The notes: generated from the letters alone by a model not told the origin. A stretch of 64,000 nt of DNA from Paracoccus sp. MC1862 (GCF_016617715.1 NZ_CP067225.1:62001-126000), one strand, 5' to 3'; counted from the stretch's first letter, positions 38,598 to 48,620 are shown. A program made the numbers and translations.

Positions 38598-41573
38598 ATG
38601 GCCAGATTTCGGTATGTCACCACGGTAACCCAGGGCTTTGTGCGAAGCCTGACCGACCTGACCCTGGGTCGGGTGGGCGAGCGCACGGTTCTGGTCGGCA
38701 CGACCCATGCGGGCGGGGGCGTCTCGATCTGGGACGTGGCGGCGGCGGACAAGCTGGCCCGCGTCATCGCCTCGTATGACTACCAGCGCCGGCTTTCCCA
38801 TCTGGCCGAGCCGCAGGCGATCCTGCTCGACCGCCCCGGCGGCGTGTCGCTTCTGATGGGAGGGCTGCGCGGCGGAGCGGACGCGGTCAGCCGGATCGGG
38901 GCGGATGGCAGGCGCGGCGCCCGCGACAGCGGGATCGAGGGGGCGGCGCTGCCCTCGGACCTGCTGCACGCGGGCAGCTTCACGCTGGCCGGCGGGCAGG
39001 CGGTGATCTACGCCGCCCGCCACGACCAGCCGGTCTTCGGCCTGTGGCGCCAGCGCCCCGACGGGCGGATCGAGCAGGCGGGCACCTCGGCCGTCCCGCC
39101 CAAGCTGCCCCCCGACGCCCAGATCGACGCCCTGGTGCCGCTGAGGCTCGGGGGGGTAGACCTGCTTGTCGCCGTCTCGACGCGCGGCAACTTCGTCTCG
39201 TCCCATGTCGTTCTGCCCGACGGCAGGCTGGCGCCGGGCGAGTTCCTGGGCGCCACTCGCGGCACCGGCTTCAACGGCCCGCGCGACATCGTGGCGCTTG
39301 AGGTCGACGGGCGGCATTATCTGGTCGTCAGTTCCGCCTACAGTTCCTCGCTGACCACCGTGCGGATCGTCGCCGGGGGCGGGCTGGTCCCGGTCGATCA
39401 CGTCATCGACGAACGCACCACCCGTTTTCAGAAAGCCACGGTGATGGAGGGGGTGACGATCGACGGCCGCGCCTTTGTCGTGGTGGGCGGCGCGGACGAC
39501 GGCCTGAGCCTGTTCACCCTGACCCCCGACGGGCGGCTGATCCACCTCGACACCATCGCCGACGATGCGCGGTGGGCGCTGAGTGATGTCTCGGCGCTAG
39601 CGGTGCGGGTGATGGGCGGCAGGATCGTCGTCTTCGCGGGGTCCGAGGTGGAAAGGGGCGTCAGCCAGTTCGTCATTGATCCCGGCCGGATCGGCCAGAC
39701 CCGCCAGGTCGGGAACGGCGCCCACAGGGGCACGGACGCGAACGATCTGCTCCAGGCTGGGATGAACACCACCCGGATCGAGGGCGGCGCTGGCGACGAC
39801 ATCCTGATCGCCGGGTCCCGCACCATCGACCTTTACGGCGGGGCGGGGGCCGACCTGTTCATCCCGATGCGGGTCGCGGGACGCATCACCATCCGCGACT
39901 TCCAGCCGGGCCTCGACCGGATCGACATGTCGATGCTGGGCATGATCCGCTCGGTCTCGCAGCTCAAGTTCATCCCGCAGAGCTGGGGGGTCAGGATCCG
40001 CTTCGGCGACACCACGATCGAGGTCCGCACCCAGAACGGCCGCCCGCTGAGCGCGGGCGATTTCGACAACGGGATGTTTCCCGTAGCCCATTACCAGCCG
40101 CCCGACGTGCGCTCGACCGTTCTGGGCACGGCCAAGGGGGATCTGCTCAGGGCAGGACGCGGCGGCTCGCTGGTTTACGGCTATGGCGGCAATGACACGA
40201 TCCTCGGCGGCGATCTCGAGGATTTCCTGCAGGGCGGCATGGGCAATGACAGCATTGTCGGCCAGGACGGCGAGGACACCGTATGGGGAGGCGCGGGCAA
40301 TGATTCGATCCGTGGGGGGGGTGGCAACGATCTCGTGCTTGCCGGGGACGGGGACGACAGCGTGGCCGGAGAGGACGGCGACGACCTGATCGGCGGTGAA
40401 ACCGGCAACGACCGGATTCAGGGCGGCGCCGGGAACGACCGGCTGAACGGCGGCGCGGGCAACGATCACCTGTCCGGCGGCGCGGGCAACGACCGCATCT
40501 TCGGCATGGCCGGCAATGACACCCTGCTGGGGGATGCGGGCGACGACCTGATGCTGGACGTGAGCGGCGACAACCTGCTGGTCGACCTGCTGGGCAACAA
40601 CATGATGTTCGCCGGCGGGGGCAACGACCGGATGCAGGCCGGGCCGGGGAACGACACCCTGCGGCCCGGCGCCGGCAATGATTCCGTGACCGCAGGGGCT
40701 GGGCGCGACAACGTCAATGCCGGTCCGGGGGACGATACCGTTCTGGGCGAGGATGGCGACGACCTGCTGCTGGGCGCGGCAGGGCGCGACGTGATCCATG
40801 GCGGCAACGGCAACGACACGATCTTCGGGGGCGACCATGACGACCGGCTGTTCGGGGACGACGGCAATGATTTCCTGATCGGCGAAGGCGGCAACGACAG
40901 CATGACCGGCGGTCGGGGCAACGACACCCTGCGCGGGAATGTCGGCCACGACAGCATGCATGGCGGTGATGGCGCCGACCGCCTGATCGGAGGGATGGGC
41001 AACGACAGCCTTTACGGCGAGGCGGGCAATGACCTGATGCTGGGCGAAGCCGGCGCCGATCTCATGATGGGGGGCGAGGGGAACGACACCATCGACGGCA
41101 GTTGGGACGACGACCAGCTTTTCGGCGACGGCGGCGACGATCTGCTGCTGGGCGGGCACGGCGCCGACCGGCTGGCGGGGGGGCAGGGCAGCGACACGCT
41201 GAAGGGCGGCGCCGGCAACGATGTCCTGACCGGCGGGAATGGCGCGGATGTCCTGCAGGGAGACGACGGGCTTGACCTCATGACCGGAGGGGCGGGTGCC
41301 GACGTGTTCATCTTCGATCCCGTGGATTCGCCGCCGGGGACCGAGGACGTGATCGCTGATTTCTCGCCGGGCGTGGACCGCATCGACCTTTCGGCCCTCA
41401 GGGTCGCGCCGGTCGGCGGCGCGCCCTTCAGCCGCGGCGACAAGGAACTGCGCTGGTTCATCCATGCCGACACCGTCCGCATCGAGGCCGATACAGACAG
41501 TGACGGCAGCGCCGATTTCGCGCTTGTCCTGCAGGGGGCGCTTGCCATCGGCGATACGGACTTCATCCTGTAG
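38598..41573 (+). CDS. RTX-type calcium-binding secreted protein
   Basis: A 991-residue protein. Residues 1 to about 370 form repeated beta strands that look like a propeller (for example VLVGTTHAGGGVSIWDV and FVVVGGADDGLSLFTL). A first short RTX block ends in GGAGADLFIP and DFQPGLDRIDMSML (about 410-450), an M10 C-terminal-type motif. A long block with about 40 GGxGxD nonapeptide units follows (about 525-900). A second copy of the M10 motif, GGAGADVFIF with DFSPGVDRIDLSAL, closes the protein (about 897-940). There is no signal peptide, so type I secretion is expected. Its HlyB/HlyD partners are not adjacent. Confidence 0.9.
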   Translation: MARFRYVTTVTQGFVRSLTDLTLGRVGERTVLVGTTHAGGGVSIWDVAAADKLARVIASYDYQRRLSHLAEPQAILLDRPGGVSLLMGGLRGGADAVSRIGADGRRGARDSGIEGAALPSDLLHAGSFTLAGGQAVIYAARHDQPVFGLWRQRPDGRIEQAGTSAVPPKLPPDAQIDALVPLRLGGVDLLVAVSTRGNFVSSHVVLPDGRLAPGEFLGATRGTGFNGPRDIVALEVDGRHYLVVSSAYSSSLTTVRIVAGGGLVPVDHVIDERTTRFQKATVMEGVTIDGRAFVVVGGADDGLSLFTLTPDGRLIHLDTIADDARWALSDVSALAVRVMGGRIVVFAGSEVERGVSQFVIDPGRIGQTRQVGNGAHRGTDANDLLQAGMNTTRIEGGAGDDILIAGSRTIDLYGGAGADLFIPMRVAGRITIRDFQPGLDRIDMSMLGMIRSVSQLKFIPQSWGVRIRFGDTTIEVRTQNGRPLSAGDFDNGMFPVAHYQPPDVRSTVLGTAKGDLLRAGRGGSLVYGYGGNDTILGGDLEDFLQGGMGNDSIVGQDGEDTVWGGAGNDSIRGGGGNDLVLAGDGDDSVAGEDGDDLIGGETGNDRIQGGAGNDRLNGGAGNDHLSGGAGNDRIFGMAGNDTLLGDAGDDLMLDVSGDNLLVDLLGNNMMFAGGGNDRMQAGPGNDTLRPGAGNDSVTAGAGRDNVNAGPGDDTVLGEDGDDLLLGAAGRDVIHGGNGNDTIFGGDHDDRLFGDDGNDFLIGEGGNDSMTGGRGNDTLRGNVGHDSMHGGDGADRLIGGMGNDSLYGEAGNDLMLGEAGADLMMGGEGNDTIDGSWDDDQLFGDGGDDLLLGGHGADRLAGGQGSDTLKGGAGNDVLTGGNGADVLQGDDGLDLMTGGAGADVFIFDPVDSPPGTEDVIADFSPGVDRIDLSALRVAPVGGAPFSRGDKELRWFIHADTVRIEADTDSDGSADFALVLQGALAIGDTDFIL
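40179..41310 (+). repeat. RTX nonapeptide repeat tract inside the calcium-binding gene
   Basis: About 40 tandem codings of GGxGxDxLx. The DNA repeat period is 27 bases with heavy divergence, so this is protein-level repetition rather than a recent DNA expansion. Two units near the middle (around 40560-40610) have lost the glycines (DVSGDN, LLGNN), forming a gap in the roll. Confidence 0.85.
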
Positions 41574-41632
41574 GCGCTCTGGACCTCGGACACGGCTTTG
41601 CCTAGCCTCGCCCGCACCCACGAGGACAGCGC

Positions 41633-42547
41633 ATGAGACTGCAGAGCATGGATCGAGACTTCGTCACCACCGCCCGCACCCTGTCCGAGGCGCTGCCCTA
41701 CATGCAGCGCTACGCGGGCGCCGTAGTCGTCGTGAAGTTCGGCGGCAACGCAATGGGCGACGACGCCGCCATGGCCGAGTTCGCCAAGGACATCGTGCTG
41801 ATGAAGCAGGTGGGCATCCACCCGGTCGTCGTTCACGGCGGCGGGCCGATGATCAACGACCTGCTGAACCGGCTGGGCATCGAAAGCCGCTTTGTCCGCG
41901 GCAAGCGCGTCACCACCGTCGAGGCCGTGCAGGTGGTGGAAATGGTGCTGTCGGGCCTCGTCAACAAGCGCATCGTGCAGGCCATCAACGACGCGGGCGG
42001 GCGGGCCATAGGGATTTCCGGCAAGGACGACGACCTGATGGTCTGCGAGGCTGACGACCCCGAACTGGGCTTCGTCGGGCGCCCCATCGAGATGAACGTG
42101 CAGATCATCCGCGACCTTTACCTTGCCGGGCTGATCCCGGTGATCGCGCCGGTGGCGACCGGCATGGCCGACAACGAGACCTTCAACGTAAACGGCGACA
42201 CCGCCGCAGGCGCCATCGCCGGCGCGCTCAAGGCCGACCGTCTGCTGCTGCTGACCGACGTGGCGGGGGTCAAGGACGGCTCGGGGCAGGTCCTGACCCA
42301 GATCCACCCCGACCAGGTGCGGGCGATGATCGCTGACGGCACCATCGCCGGCGGCATGATCCCCAAGACCGAAACGGCGCTTGCGGCGCTGGACGAGGGC
42401 GTGCGCGCCGTCGTGATCCTGGACGGGCGGGTGCCCCATGCGGCGCTGCTGGAACTGTTCACCGAGCAGGGCGCGGGCAGCCTGATCCGGTCCAGCGAGC
42501 CCCGGGTCAAGCCTCATGGGCTGCGGCAGGGCGGCAGCGGCCTGTGA
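41633..42547 (+). CDS. argB: N-acetylglutamate kinase
   Basis: A 304-residue amino-acid kinase for the second step of arginine synthesis. The N-terminal [13 protein letters not shown] contains the phosphate-binding lysine, HGGGPMIND binds substrate, and [17 protein letters not shown] and [11 protein letters not shown] are typical. The ATG at 41633 or 41648 may be used. The N-terminal helix before the kinase core suggests an arginine-sensitive hexameric type. argG is 5 kb away. Confidence 0.95.
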   Translation: MRLQSMDRDFVTTARTLSEALPYMQRYAGAVVVVKFGGNAMGDDAAMAEFAKDIVLMKQVGIHPVVVHGGGPMINDLLNRLGIESRFVRGKRVTTVEAVQVVEMVLSGLVNKRIVQAINDAGGRAIGISGKDDDLMVCEADDPELGFVGRPIEMNVQIIRDLYLAGLIPVIAPVATGMADNETFNVNGDTAAGAIAGALKADRLLLLTDVAGVKDGSGQVLTQIHPDQVRAMIADGTIAGGMIPKTETALAALDEGVRAVVILDGRVPHAALLELFTEQGAGSLIRSSEPRVKPHGLRQGGSGL

Positions 42548-42639
42548 CCTCGCATCGCCCATGGGCCGGAGAGCGGCTTGCGGCTTGCGGGCGCGGGTGG
42601 CACTCTGATTCGTGATCGGACCCGAGGGAAAGGATCAGG

Positions 42640-43158
42640 ATGACACCGCTGGGACATTGCCGCCTGATTCTGACACGCCATGCCAAGTCCGACTGGGACG
42701 ACCCGACGCTGCCCGACCACGACCGCCCGCTGAACGCGCGCGGCCTCCGCTCGGCCCGCGCGCTGGGCGACTGGCTGGCAAGCCGCGGCTACGAGCCCGA
42801 GGAAGTGCTGTGCTCCTCGTCCCGGCGAACGCGCGAGACCTGGGACTGCGTGGCCCAGGCCGTGTTCGAGACCCGGCCCGACCTGCGGATCGAGCCGGCC
42901 CTCTACCACGCCGCCCCCGAGTTGATGCTGCGGGTTCTGAAGACCGCGACGGCGCCTACGGTGATGATGATCGGCCACAACCCCGGCATCGCCGCCTTTG
43001 CCGCGATGCTGCCCGCCCGTCCGCCGTTGGACCCGCAGTTCCGCCGCTATCCGACGGCAGCCACGCTGGTGGTCGATTTCCAGTCCGACAACTGGGCCGA
43101 AATCGAGCCGGGGCAGGGCAGCGTCCGCGATTTCGTCCGGCTCGACGGGCGGGACTGA
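42640..43158 (+). CDS. SixA-like histidine phosphatase
   Basis: A 172-residue phosphatase of the histidine-phosphatase superfamily. The catalytic histidine is His14 in LTRHAKSDWD, and the second histidine lies in MIGHNPG. SixA relatives dephosphorylate histidine phosphotransfer proteins, but alphaproteobacterial members may act on other substrates. It lies 92 bases downstream of argB and begins with a GAGGGAAAGGA ribosome site. Confidence 0.85.
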   Translation: MTPLGHCRLILTRHAKSDWDDPTLPDHDRPLNARGLRSARALGDWLASRGYEPEEVLCSSSRRTRETWDCVAQAVFETRPDLRIEPALYHAAPELMLRVLKTATAPTVMMIGHNPGIAAFAAMLPARPPLDPQFRRYPTAATLVVDFQSDNWAEIEPGQGSVRDFVRLDGRD

Positions 43159-43741
43159 GCGTCCGGGGCGCTGGCGGAGGGCGTTCCGCTTCGCTTGGGC
43201 TTGTGCTGCAGCGGGAAAACCTGCGCGACAGGAAGATGGCGGACCTGTCAGCGGCGCCTGCAAGTGGCAAGGCCGTTCGCCTCAGGCCCCATGCTGCGCC
43301 TGAGGCGCGGCTGCCGTATCTGACGCAGGATTCTTTCTTGCAGGAGCCGCAAGGGATTGGCGGACCTTTTGGCAATGCCTGCAAACGGGCGGCTTCGTGC
43401 AACGCATGAAACTCCTCGGCTGCGCTTGAGGGGCAATCCCGGGCTCGCCTGCCTTGGGCACACTGCGGTCTGGTGACGGAAGGCTCCGGCCCGGCGCCCC
43501 ATCCTTCCGGATCTTTTCCGACTGTGTTCGTAGAGGAAAAGCACATGGCCGGCTTCTCGCGCAGGTCGGCCGCGGCGTCTTTCCTGCTATCATGTGGCCC
43601 GGGAACCGCAGGGCGGGGGAAAGTTGAACCACTGACGCCGCTGTGAGTTGATCTCGACCCCGCCCCAGCTATGTGCTGGCTTCATATCACGAGGCGATTG
43701 CCGCAAGTGCCCGCAGGGGCCCAGGCCGACAGGAGATTGAG
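43159..43741. other. Long intergenic region with one strong hairpin
   Basis: No convincing gene: open frames on both strands lack family motifs and ribosome sites. A perfect ten-base stem (CGCCTCAGGC at 43278-43287, GCCTGAGGCG at 43298-43307) with a ten-base loop is the only clear structure. It could be the end of the phosphatase transcript or part of a small RNA. The region is unusually long for this window. Confidence 0.5.
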
Positions 43742-44401
43742 ATGTCCGTCACCCACCGATCCGCCCTCGACCGGCGGTCCTTTCTTGCTACCTCGCTTGC
43801 GCTGGGCGCCGCAGGCTTCGCGGGTTCCGCCGCCGCGCAGGCGGTCGATCCCTATACCGGCCAGCCGTTGCAGGGCACGCCCGGCGCAGGTGCGACCCCC
43901 GATGCAGGTCTGGTGCAGCATGACGCCGCGGCAGACAACCGCCGCAACGTGTCCAGCTTCCGCATGCACGACTGGCAGCCTTATTTCAGCAATCTCAACA
44001 ACGGCGCGGTCCTGGTGGACCTGACCTCGCGTGCACTGAGCTACTGGTCCGAGGACGGCACCGACTTTCGCCTGTTCCCGACCTCGATCCCGGTCAGCGA
44101 GGACCTGACCCGCCGCGGCCGCACCGAGATCATCAAGAAGGTGGACGGCCCTTCGTGGTCGCCCACGCCCGAGATGAAGAAGCGCAACCCGGAATGGCCG
44201 GATTTCGTCCCGCCGGGGCCGGACAACCCGATGGGCACCCATGCGCTGTGGCTGAGCTGGACCTATTACCGCATCCACGGCACCCACGATACCCGCAAGA
44301 TCGGGCGCAAGTCCTCGAACGGCTGCATCGGGCTTTACAACGAGCATATCCAGCAACTTTTCGCGCTGACCAAGGTCGGCACGCAGGTTCTGGTCATCTG
44401 A
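43742..44401 (+). CDS. Tat-exported L,D-transpeptidase (YkuD)
   Basis: A 219-residue periplasmic enzyme that makes 3-3 peptidoglycan crosslinks or attaches proteins to the wall. The N terminus has a twin-arginine signal (DRRSFLA, about residues 10-16). The YkuD active site is HGTHDT (His179) and SSNGCIGL with the catalytic Cys195. The ATG at 43742 puts the Tat motif close to the N terminus and has an AGGAGA site. Its 3' end overlaps the next gene's 3' end by eight bases. Confidence 0.88.
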   Translation: MSVTHRSALDRRSFLATSLALGAAGFAGSAAAQAVDPYTGQPLQGTPGAGATPDAGLVQHDAAADNRRNVSSFRMHDWQPYFSNLNNGAVLVDLTSRALSYWSEDGTDFRLFPTSIPVSEDLTRRGRTEIIKKVDGPSWSPTPEMKKRNPEWPDFVPPGPDNPMGTHALWLSWTYYRIHGTHDTRKIGRKSSNGCIGLYNEHIQQLFALTKVGTQVLVI

Positions 44402-45653
44402 TCCCCTCGGCAGGGTCCACGCGCTGCCCCGGACCCGCCAGCACCGGGGCAGGCGCGAGATGCTCGATCAGCACGGCGGACAGGTCGTCCGCCCGTTCCC
44501 CGCTGGCAAAGGCGGCGACCGACCAGCACATGGATTCCAGCAGCGCATGGCCTGAAACAGGCGCGTTCAGTTGCAGGATCGCCCGCAGCCCGTCCTCGCC
44601 CAAGGGTTCGCCCCGACTGCTGGCCGCGTCGGTGATCCCGTCCGAAACGATCAGCATCCTGTCGCCCGGGTTCAGCACGACCTCGATCTCGTCAAAACGC
44701 GCGCCTTCCAGCACGCCGACCGGCAGTCCGCCATGGCCCACGCGCTCGATCGCGCCGCTGGCCCGCTGAAGAAAGGGGTGGGGGTGACCTGCCTGCACCA
44801 GCCGCAGCCGGTGCGTCGAAAGATCCAGCCGGGCATAGACCATGGTCAGGTAGGCTTCGGCGATCGGGCCATCCAGCATCAGGTCGTTCAAGGTGGACAC
44901 GAGCCGCGCCGGCTCGACCTGATGATCCTGCGACAGCGCCTCGATCTGCGCCGCAACCCGCGCCGTCAGCAGGGCCGAGGCGACACCGTGCCCGGACACG
45001 TCCACCGCGTGCAGGCCGATGGCCCTATCGTCGAGCTGTTGGAAACCCACGAAATCGCCGCCGATCATGCCGGCCGGGCGCATCAGCAGCGACACCCGGA
45101 ACGGCCCGAAGCTGCGCTGGCGTTCTCGGATCATCGCCTGCTGCAGCTTGCGTGCCTCGCGCAGGTCGGCAGTCATCTGTTCCTGGGCGTGGTGCAGCCG
45201 TTCAAGCGCGCCTTGCAGTTCGCGGTTCGCGGCGGCCAGGTTGTCGTGCATGTCCAGCACGCGTTCGGCGGCGCGGATGCGGGCCAGCAGTTCGGCGCCG
45301 GAGATGGGCTTCATCAGGAAATCGTCGGCGCCGGCGCCCAGTGCCACCGCGATGTCTTCACGCTGGGTGCTGGAGGTCAGAAGGATGAAATAGCCGTAGC
45401 CTTGGCGTGGCATGGTCCGGTGGGCGCGGCAGAGTTCCAGCCCCGACAGCGCTCCCAGATGTGAGTCGGACAGGATCAGGTCAGGTTCGAGATCCCGGCA
45501 GACCTGCAGGGCGGATTCGCCTTCCGCCGCCTCGACGACCCGATAGCCGGCGCGCTGCAACTGGATCGACAGCATGCGCCGGTGCGCCCGGCTGGCATCG
45601 GCCAGCAGCACCAGCCGGCGGCGAGGAACATGGCCCGGCGCGCCTGCCGGCAC
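44394..45653 (-). CDS. Response regulator with PP2C/SpoIIE phosphatase output
   Basis: A 419-residue RsbU-like regulator. The receiver domain (about 10-135) carries phospho-acceptor Asp63 (LILSDSHLG), a coiled linker follows (about 140-180), and the PP2C domain contains GGDFVGF, DVSGHGVAS and VSDGITDA metal sites. Such proteins normally dephosphorylate an anti-sigma-factor antagonist. No STAS protein, RsbW-like kinase or cognate sensor kinase gene is adjacent. The start is a GTG. Tail to tail with the transpeptidase gene. Confidence 0.85.
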   Translation of the reverse strand: MPAGAPGHVPRRRLVLLADASRAHRRMLSIQLQRAGYRVVEAAEGESALQVCRDLEPDLILSDSHLGALSGLELCRAHRTMPRQGYGYFILLTSSTQREDIAVALGAGADDFLMKPISGAELLARIRAAERVLDMHDNLAAANRELQGALERLHHAQEQMTADLREARKLQQAMIRERQRSFGPFRVSLLMRPAGMIGGDFVGFQQLDDRAIGLHAVDVSGHGVASALLTARVAAQIEALSQDHQVEPARLVSTLNDLMLDGPIAEAYLTMVYARLDLSTHRLRLVQAGHPHPFLQRASGAIERVGHGGLPVGVLEGARFDEIEVVLNPGDRMLIVSDGITDAASSRGEPLGEDGLRAILQLNAPVSGHALLESMCWSVAAFASGERADDLSAVLIEHLAPAPVLAGPGQRVDPAEGIR

Positions 45654-45803
45654 GGACGCGGCTAAACGATTCGGCTGTTTCTTGGGGGCAGGCTACAGCG
45701 GCCCAGTGAACGTGCGGTTAAGCGAAGGACCTGCGAAAGCCGCGTTGACATCGCGGCGGAATCCGGCGTCCCGACCGGCGGGAAGGAGGCCGGCGGGTTG
45801 GTG

Positions 45804-47051
45804 TCAGATCAGGAACTCGGACAGCACCGCGTCCCCGGTGATGTCGCGCCAGTCAAGGCCCGCCTCGGCCAGCCGCCGGGACAGTGCGTCCAGATTGGCG
45901 GGGCTGGTGGTTTCGATCCCGATCAGGACCGAGCCGAAGTTGCGTGCCGATTTCTTCAAGTATTCAAAGCGCGCGATGTCGTCCTCGGGGCCGAGCAGGT
46001 TCAGGAACTCGCGCAATGCACCGGGCCGCTGCGGCAGGCGCAGGATGAAGTATTTCTTCAGCCCCGCCCAGCGCTGCGCCCGCTCGCGCACCTCGGGCAG
46101 CCGCTCGAAGTCGAAGTTCCCGCCCGAGCAGATGCAGACCACGCTCTTGCCCTCCAGCGCGCCATCCGCGCCGAGGTCGCGCAGGGCGTCCACGGCCAGC
46201 GCGCCGGCGGGTTCCAGCACGATCCCCTCGACGTTCAGCATTTCGATCATGGTGGCGCAGATGCGGTCCTCGGGCGCGATCACCACGTTCGAGGGCGCAA
46301 AGCGGGACAGGTGCCGGAAGGGCAGTTCGCCGATCCGCGCGACGGCGGCGCCGTCCACGAAGTTGTCGATGGCGGGCAGGGCGACGGGGTGGCCGGCTTC
46401 CAGTGCCGCCCGCAGGCTGGCGCCGCCGCCCGGTTCGACAAAGGCAAAGCGGGTCCGGGGTGACTGGGCGGACATGACGCCGGTGACGCCGGCCGCAAGG
46501 CCGCCACCGCCGACAGGAAGGACCACGAGATCGGGCGCGGCCTCCATCTGGGCGAGGATTTCGGTTGCAACCGTCGCCTGGCCCTCGATCACGCAGGCGT
46601 CGTCGAAAGGCGACAGAAAGGTGGCGTTCTGGGCCTTGGTGAACTCCTGCGCTGCCCGCAGGGTCTGGTCGAAATAGTCGCCGGTCAGCACGATCTCGAC
46701 CGCGCCATTGCCGAAGATGCGGGTCTTGTCGATCTTCTGCCTGGGCGTTGTCACGGGCATGAAGATCGTCCCCTCGGCCCCGAAATGGCGGCAGGCGAAG
46801 GCCACGCCCTGCGCGTGGTTGCCGGCGCTGGCGCAGACGAAATGCGCCCCCGGCCCGGCCTTGGCATGACGCATCGCGTTGAAGGCCCCACGCAGCTTGT
46901 AGCTGCGCACCGGGGTCAGATCCTCACGCTTGAGCCAGATCTCGGCGCCGTAGCGGGCCGAAAGATGGTCGTTGCGCAGCAGCGGCGTGGGGTCGAACAG
47001 CGCGCGCAGCGCCGCTTCGGCCTGGCGGACGGAGGAGTCGGGATCGCTCAT
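45804..47051 (-). CDS. ilvA: Threonine ammonia-lyase
   Basis: A 415-residue PLP enzyme that deaminates threonine to 2-oxobutanoate for isoleucine synthesis. The Schiff-base lysine is Lys52 (RSYKLRGA), the PLP phosphate loop is GGGGLAAG, and the C-terminal part (about 335-415) is a single ACT-like regulatory domain (LPQRPGALREFLNLLG). The frame goes to 47132, but conserved sequence begins at ATG 47051. Divergent from argG. With ilvE at 18.8 kb, two branched-chain genes are in the window but unlinked. Confidence 0.93.
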   Translation of the reverse strand: MSDPDSSVRQAEAALRALFDPTPLLRNDHLSARYGAEIWLKREDLTPVRSYKLRGAFNAMRHAKAGPGAHFVCASAGNHAQGVAFACRHFGAEGTIFMPVTTPRQKIDKTRIFGNGAVEIVLTGDYFDQTLRAAQEFTKAQNATFLSPFDDACVIEGQATVATEILAQMEAAPDLVVLPVGGGGLAAGVTGVMSAQSPRTRFAFVEPGGGASLRAALEAGHPVALPAIDNFVDGAAVARIGELPFRHLSRFAPSNVVIAPEDRICATMIEMLNVEGIVLEPAGALAVDALRDLGADGALEGKSVVCICSGGNFDFERLPEVRERAQRWAGLKKYFILRLPQRPGALREFLNLLGPEDDIARFEYLKKSARNFGSVLIGIETTSPANLDALSRRLAEAGLDWRDITGDAVLSEFLI

Positions 47052-47169
47052 GGTGCAGGGATAAGCGCGGTCGCAATGGATTGCCAGCGTGGCCTGAGCC
47101 CCTTGCCCTTGTGAGACCCATCGAAACGCCATAATCCGCTGGAAAATCGCGGATCAAGAGGGCCCCCTG

Positions 47170-48396
47170 ATGTCTGACGCGCCGAAGAAAGTCGTTCTCG
47201 CCTATTCCGGGGGGCTCGACACCTCGATCATCCTGAAGTGGCTGCAGACGGAATATGGCTGCGAGGTCATCACCTTCACCGCCGACCTCGGCCAAGGCGA
47301 GGAGCTTGAGCCTGCGCGCCAGAAGGCCGAACTGCTGGGCATCCGGCCGGAAAACATCCACATCGAGGACCTGCGCGAGGAATTCGTGCATGACTATGTC
47401 TTCCCGATGTTCCGGGCGAACGCGGTCTACGAGGGGCAGTATCTGCTGGGGACCTCGATCGCGCGGCCCCTGATCTCGAAACGGCTGGTCGAGATCGCGC
47501 ATGAGCATGGCGCCGATGCCGTGGCCCATGGCGCGACCGGCAAGGGCAACGACCAGGTGCGGTTCGAACTGTCGGCCTATGCGCTGGACCCCTCGATCAA
47601 GGTGATCGCCCCCTGGCGGATCTGGGACCTGACCAGCCGCACGAAGCTGATCGAATTCGCGGAAGCGAACCAGATCCCGATCGCCAAGGACAAGCGCGGC
47701 GAGGCGCCGTTCAGCGTCGATGCGAACCTGTTGCACACCTCGTCCGAGGGGAAGGCGCTGGAGAATCCGGCCGAGGAAGCGCCCGACTACGTCTATCAGC
47801 GCACGGTGAACCCCGAGGACGCGCCGGACCAGCCCGAACATATCGAAGTCACCTTCGAGCGCGGCGATGCGGTGGCGATCAACGGCGAGGCGATGTCGCC
47901 CGCGGTGCTGCTGACGGCGCTGAACGAATATGGCCGCAGGCACGGCATCGGGCGGCTTGACTTCGTGGAAAACCGCTTTGTCGGCATGAAGTCGCGCGGC
48001 ATCTACGAAACCCCCGGTGGCACCATCCTGCTGGAAGCGCATCGCGGCATCGAGCAGATCACGCTCGATTCGGGCTCGGGGCATCTCAAGGACAGCCTGA
48101 TGCCGCGTTATGCGGAACTGATCTACAACGGCTTCTGGTTCAGCCCTGAACGCGAGATGCTGCAGGCGTTGATCGACAAGTCGCAGGAATATGTCTCGGG
48201 CATTGTGCGGCTGAAGCTTTACAAGGGTTCGGTCAACTGCGTGGGCCGCTGGTCGGACCTGAGCCTCTACTCTGAGGCGCACGTCACCTTCGAGGAGGAC
48301 GCCGGTGCCTATGACCAGAAGGACGCGGCCGGCTTCATCAAGCTGAACGCGTTGCGGCTGAAGCTGATCGGCAACCGCAACGCGCGGGTGAAGTAA
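47170..48396 (+). CDS. argG: Argininosuccinate synthase
   Basis: A 408-residue ATP-dependent ligase joining citrulline and aspartate. The PP-loop YSGGLDTS is at 12-19, and [29 protein letters not shown] and SNQDY-like family blocks follow. It ends before a strong terminator and the tRNA-Cys gene. argH is not in the window. Confidence 0.96.
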   Translation: MSDAPKKVVLAYSGGLDTSIILKWLQTEYGCEVITFTADLGQGEELEPARQKAELLGIRPENIHIEDLREEFVHDYVFPMFRANAVYEGQYLLGTSIARPLISKRLVEIAHEHGADAVAHGATGKGNDQVRFELSAYALDPSIKVIAPWRIWDLTSRTKLIEFAEANQIPIAKDKRGEAPFSVDANLLHTSSEGKALENPAEEAPDYVYQRTVNPEDAPDQPEHIEVTFERGDAVAINGEAMSPAVLLTALNEYGRRHGIGRLDFVENRFVGMKSRGIYETPGGTILLEAHRGIEQITLDSGSGHLKDSLMPRYAELIYNGFWFSPEREMLQALIDKSQEYVSGIVRLKLYKGSVNCVGRWSDLSLYSEAHVTFEEDAGAYDQKDAAGFIKLNALRLKLIGNRNARVK

Positions 48397-48423
48397 GAAG
48401 GGGGGCTTTGTCCCCACTGCACT

Positions 48424-48451
48424 GGAAAGGGCCGCCTTTGCGGCCCTTTCC
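48424..48451 (+). terminator. Terminator of argG
   Basis: GGAAAGGGCCGC (48424-48435) and GCGGCCCTTTCC (48440-48451) form a perfect 12-base stem with CTTT loop, followed by GTTAAT. It lies 28 bases after the argG stop. The U-run is short, but the stem is the strongest in the region. Confidence 0.75.
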
Positions 48452-48483
48452 GTTAATATCGGCCTGCCCGTCTTGCGAGAGTT

Positions 48484-48509
48484 CAGTCATGACGGCTGTT
48501 CCGCGATCC
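48484..48509 (-). repeat. Palindromic intergenic element, copy 4 (end only)
   Basis: On the minus strand GGATCGCGGAACAGCCGTCA and TGACTG, which matches the first 26 bases of the unit at 17320 with about six differences. It lies between the argG terminator and tRNA-Cys. Confidence 0.5.
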
Positions 48510-48620
48510 CCTTTCTTTTGGGGGCGCCTGGTGGACCTTCCTCTGCTTGCCCGGTTTCAAGGGTCATGCAGTGGCTTGCAGGGCAGGGCGGTTTCGCCTA
48601 TCTGTCCTGCACCTCACCGA

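Noticed and set aside
40179..41310. CRISPR-like spacing of repeats
   Set aside because: The 27-base periodicity is in frame and encodes RTX nonapeptides. Repeat units are divergent and there are no unique spacers.
39597..41621. A 674-residue minus-strand frame with apparent repeats opposite the RTX gene
   Set aside because: Its repetition only mirrors the GGxGxD units of the plus-strand gene, and it has no start site or known motif.
43282..43632. A 116-residue minus-strand frame in the long gap before the L,D-transpeptidase gene
   Set aside because: No ribosome site, no motif, biased composition, and the hairpin at 43278-43307 lies across its 3' end.
47101..47140. Promoter boxes TTGTGA and CATAAT before argG
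   Set aside because: The spacing is only 15 bases with the better -10 box, or needs a poorer TAATCC at 17 bases; too weak to annotate.
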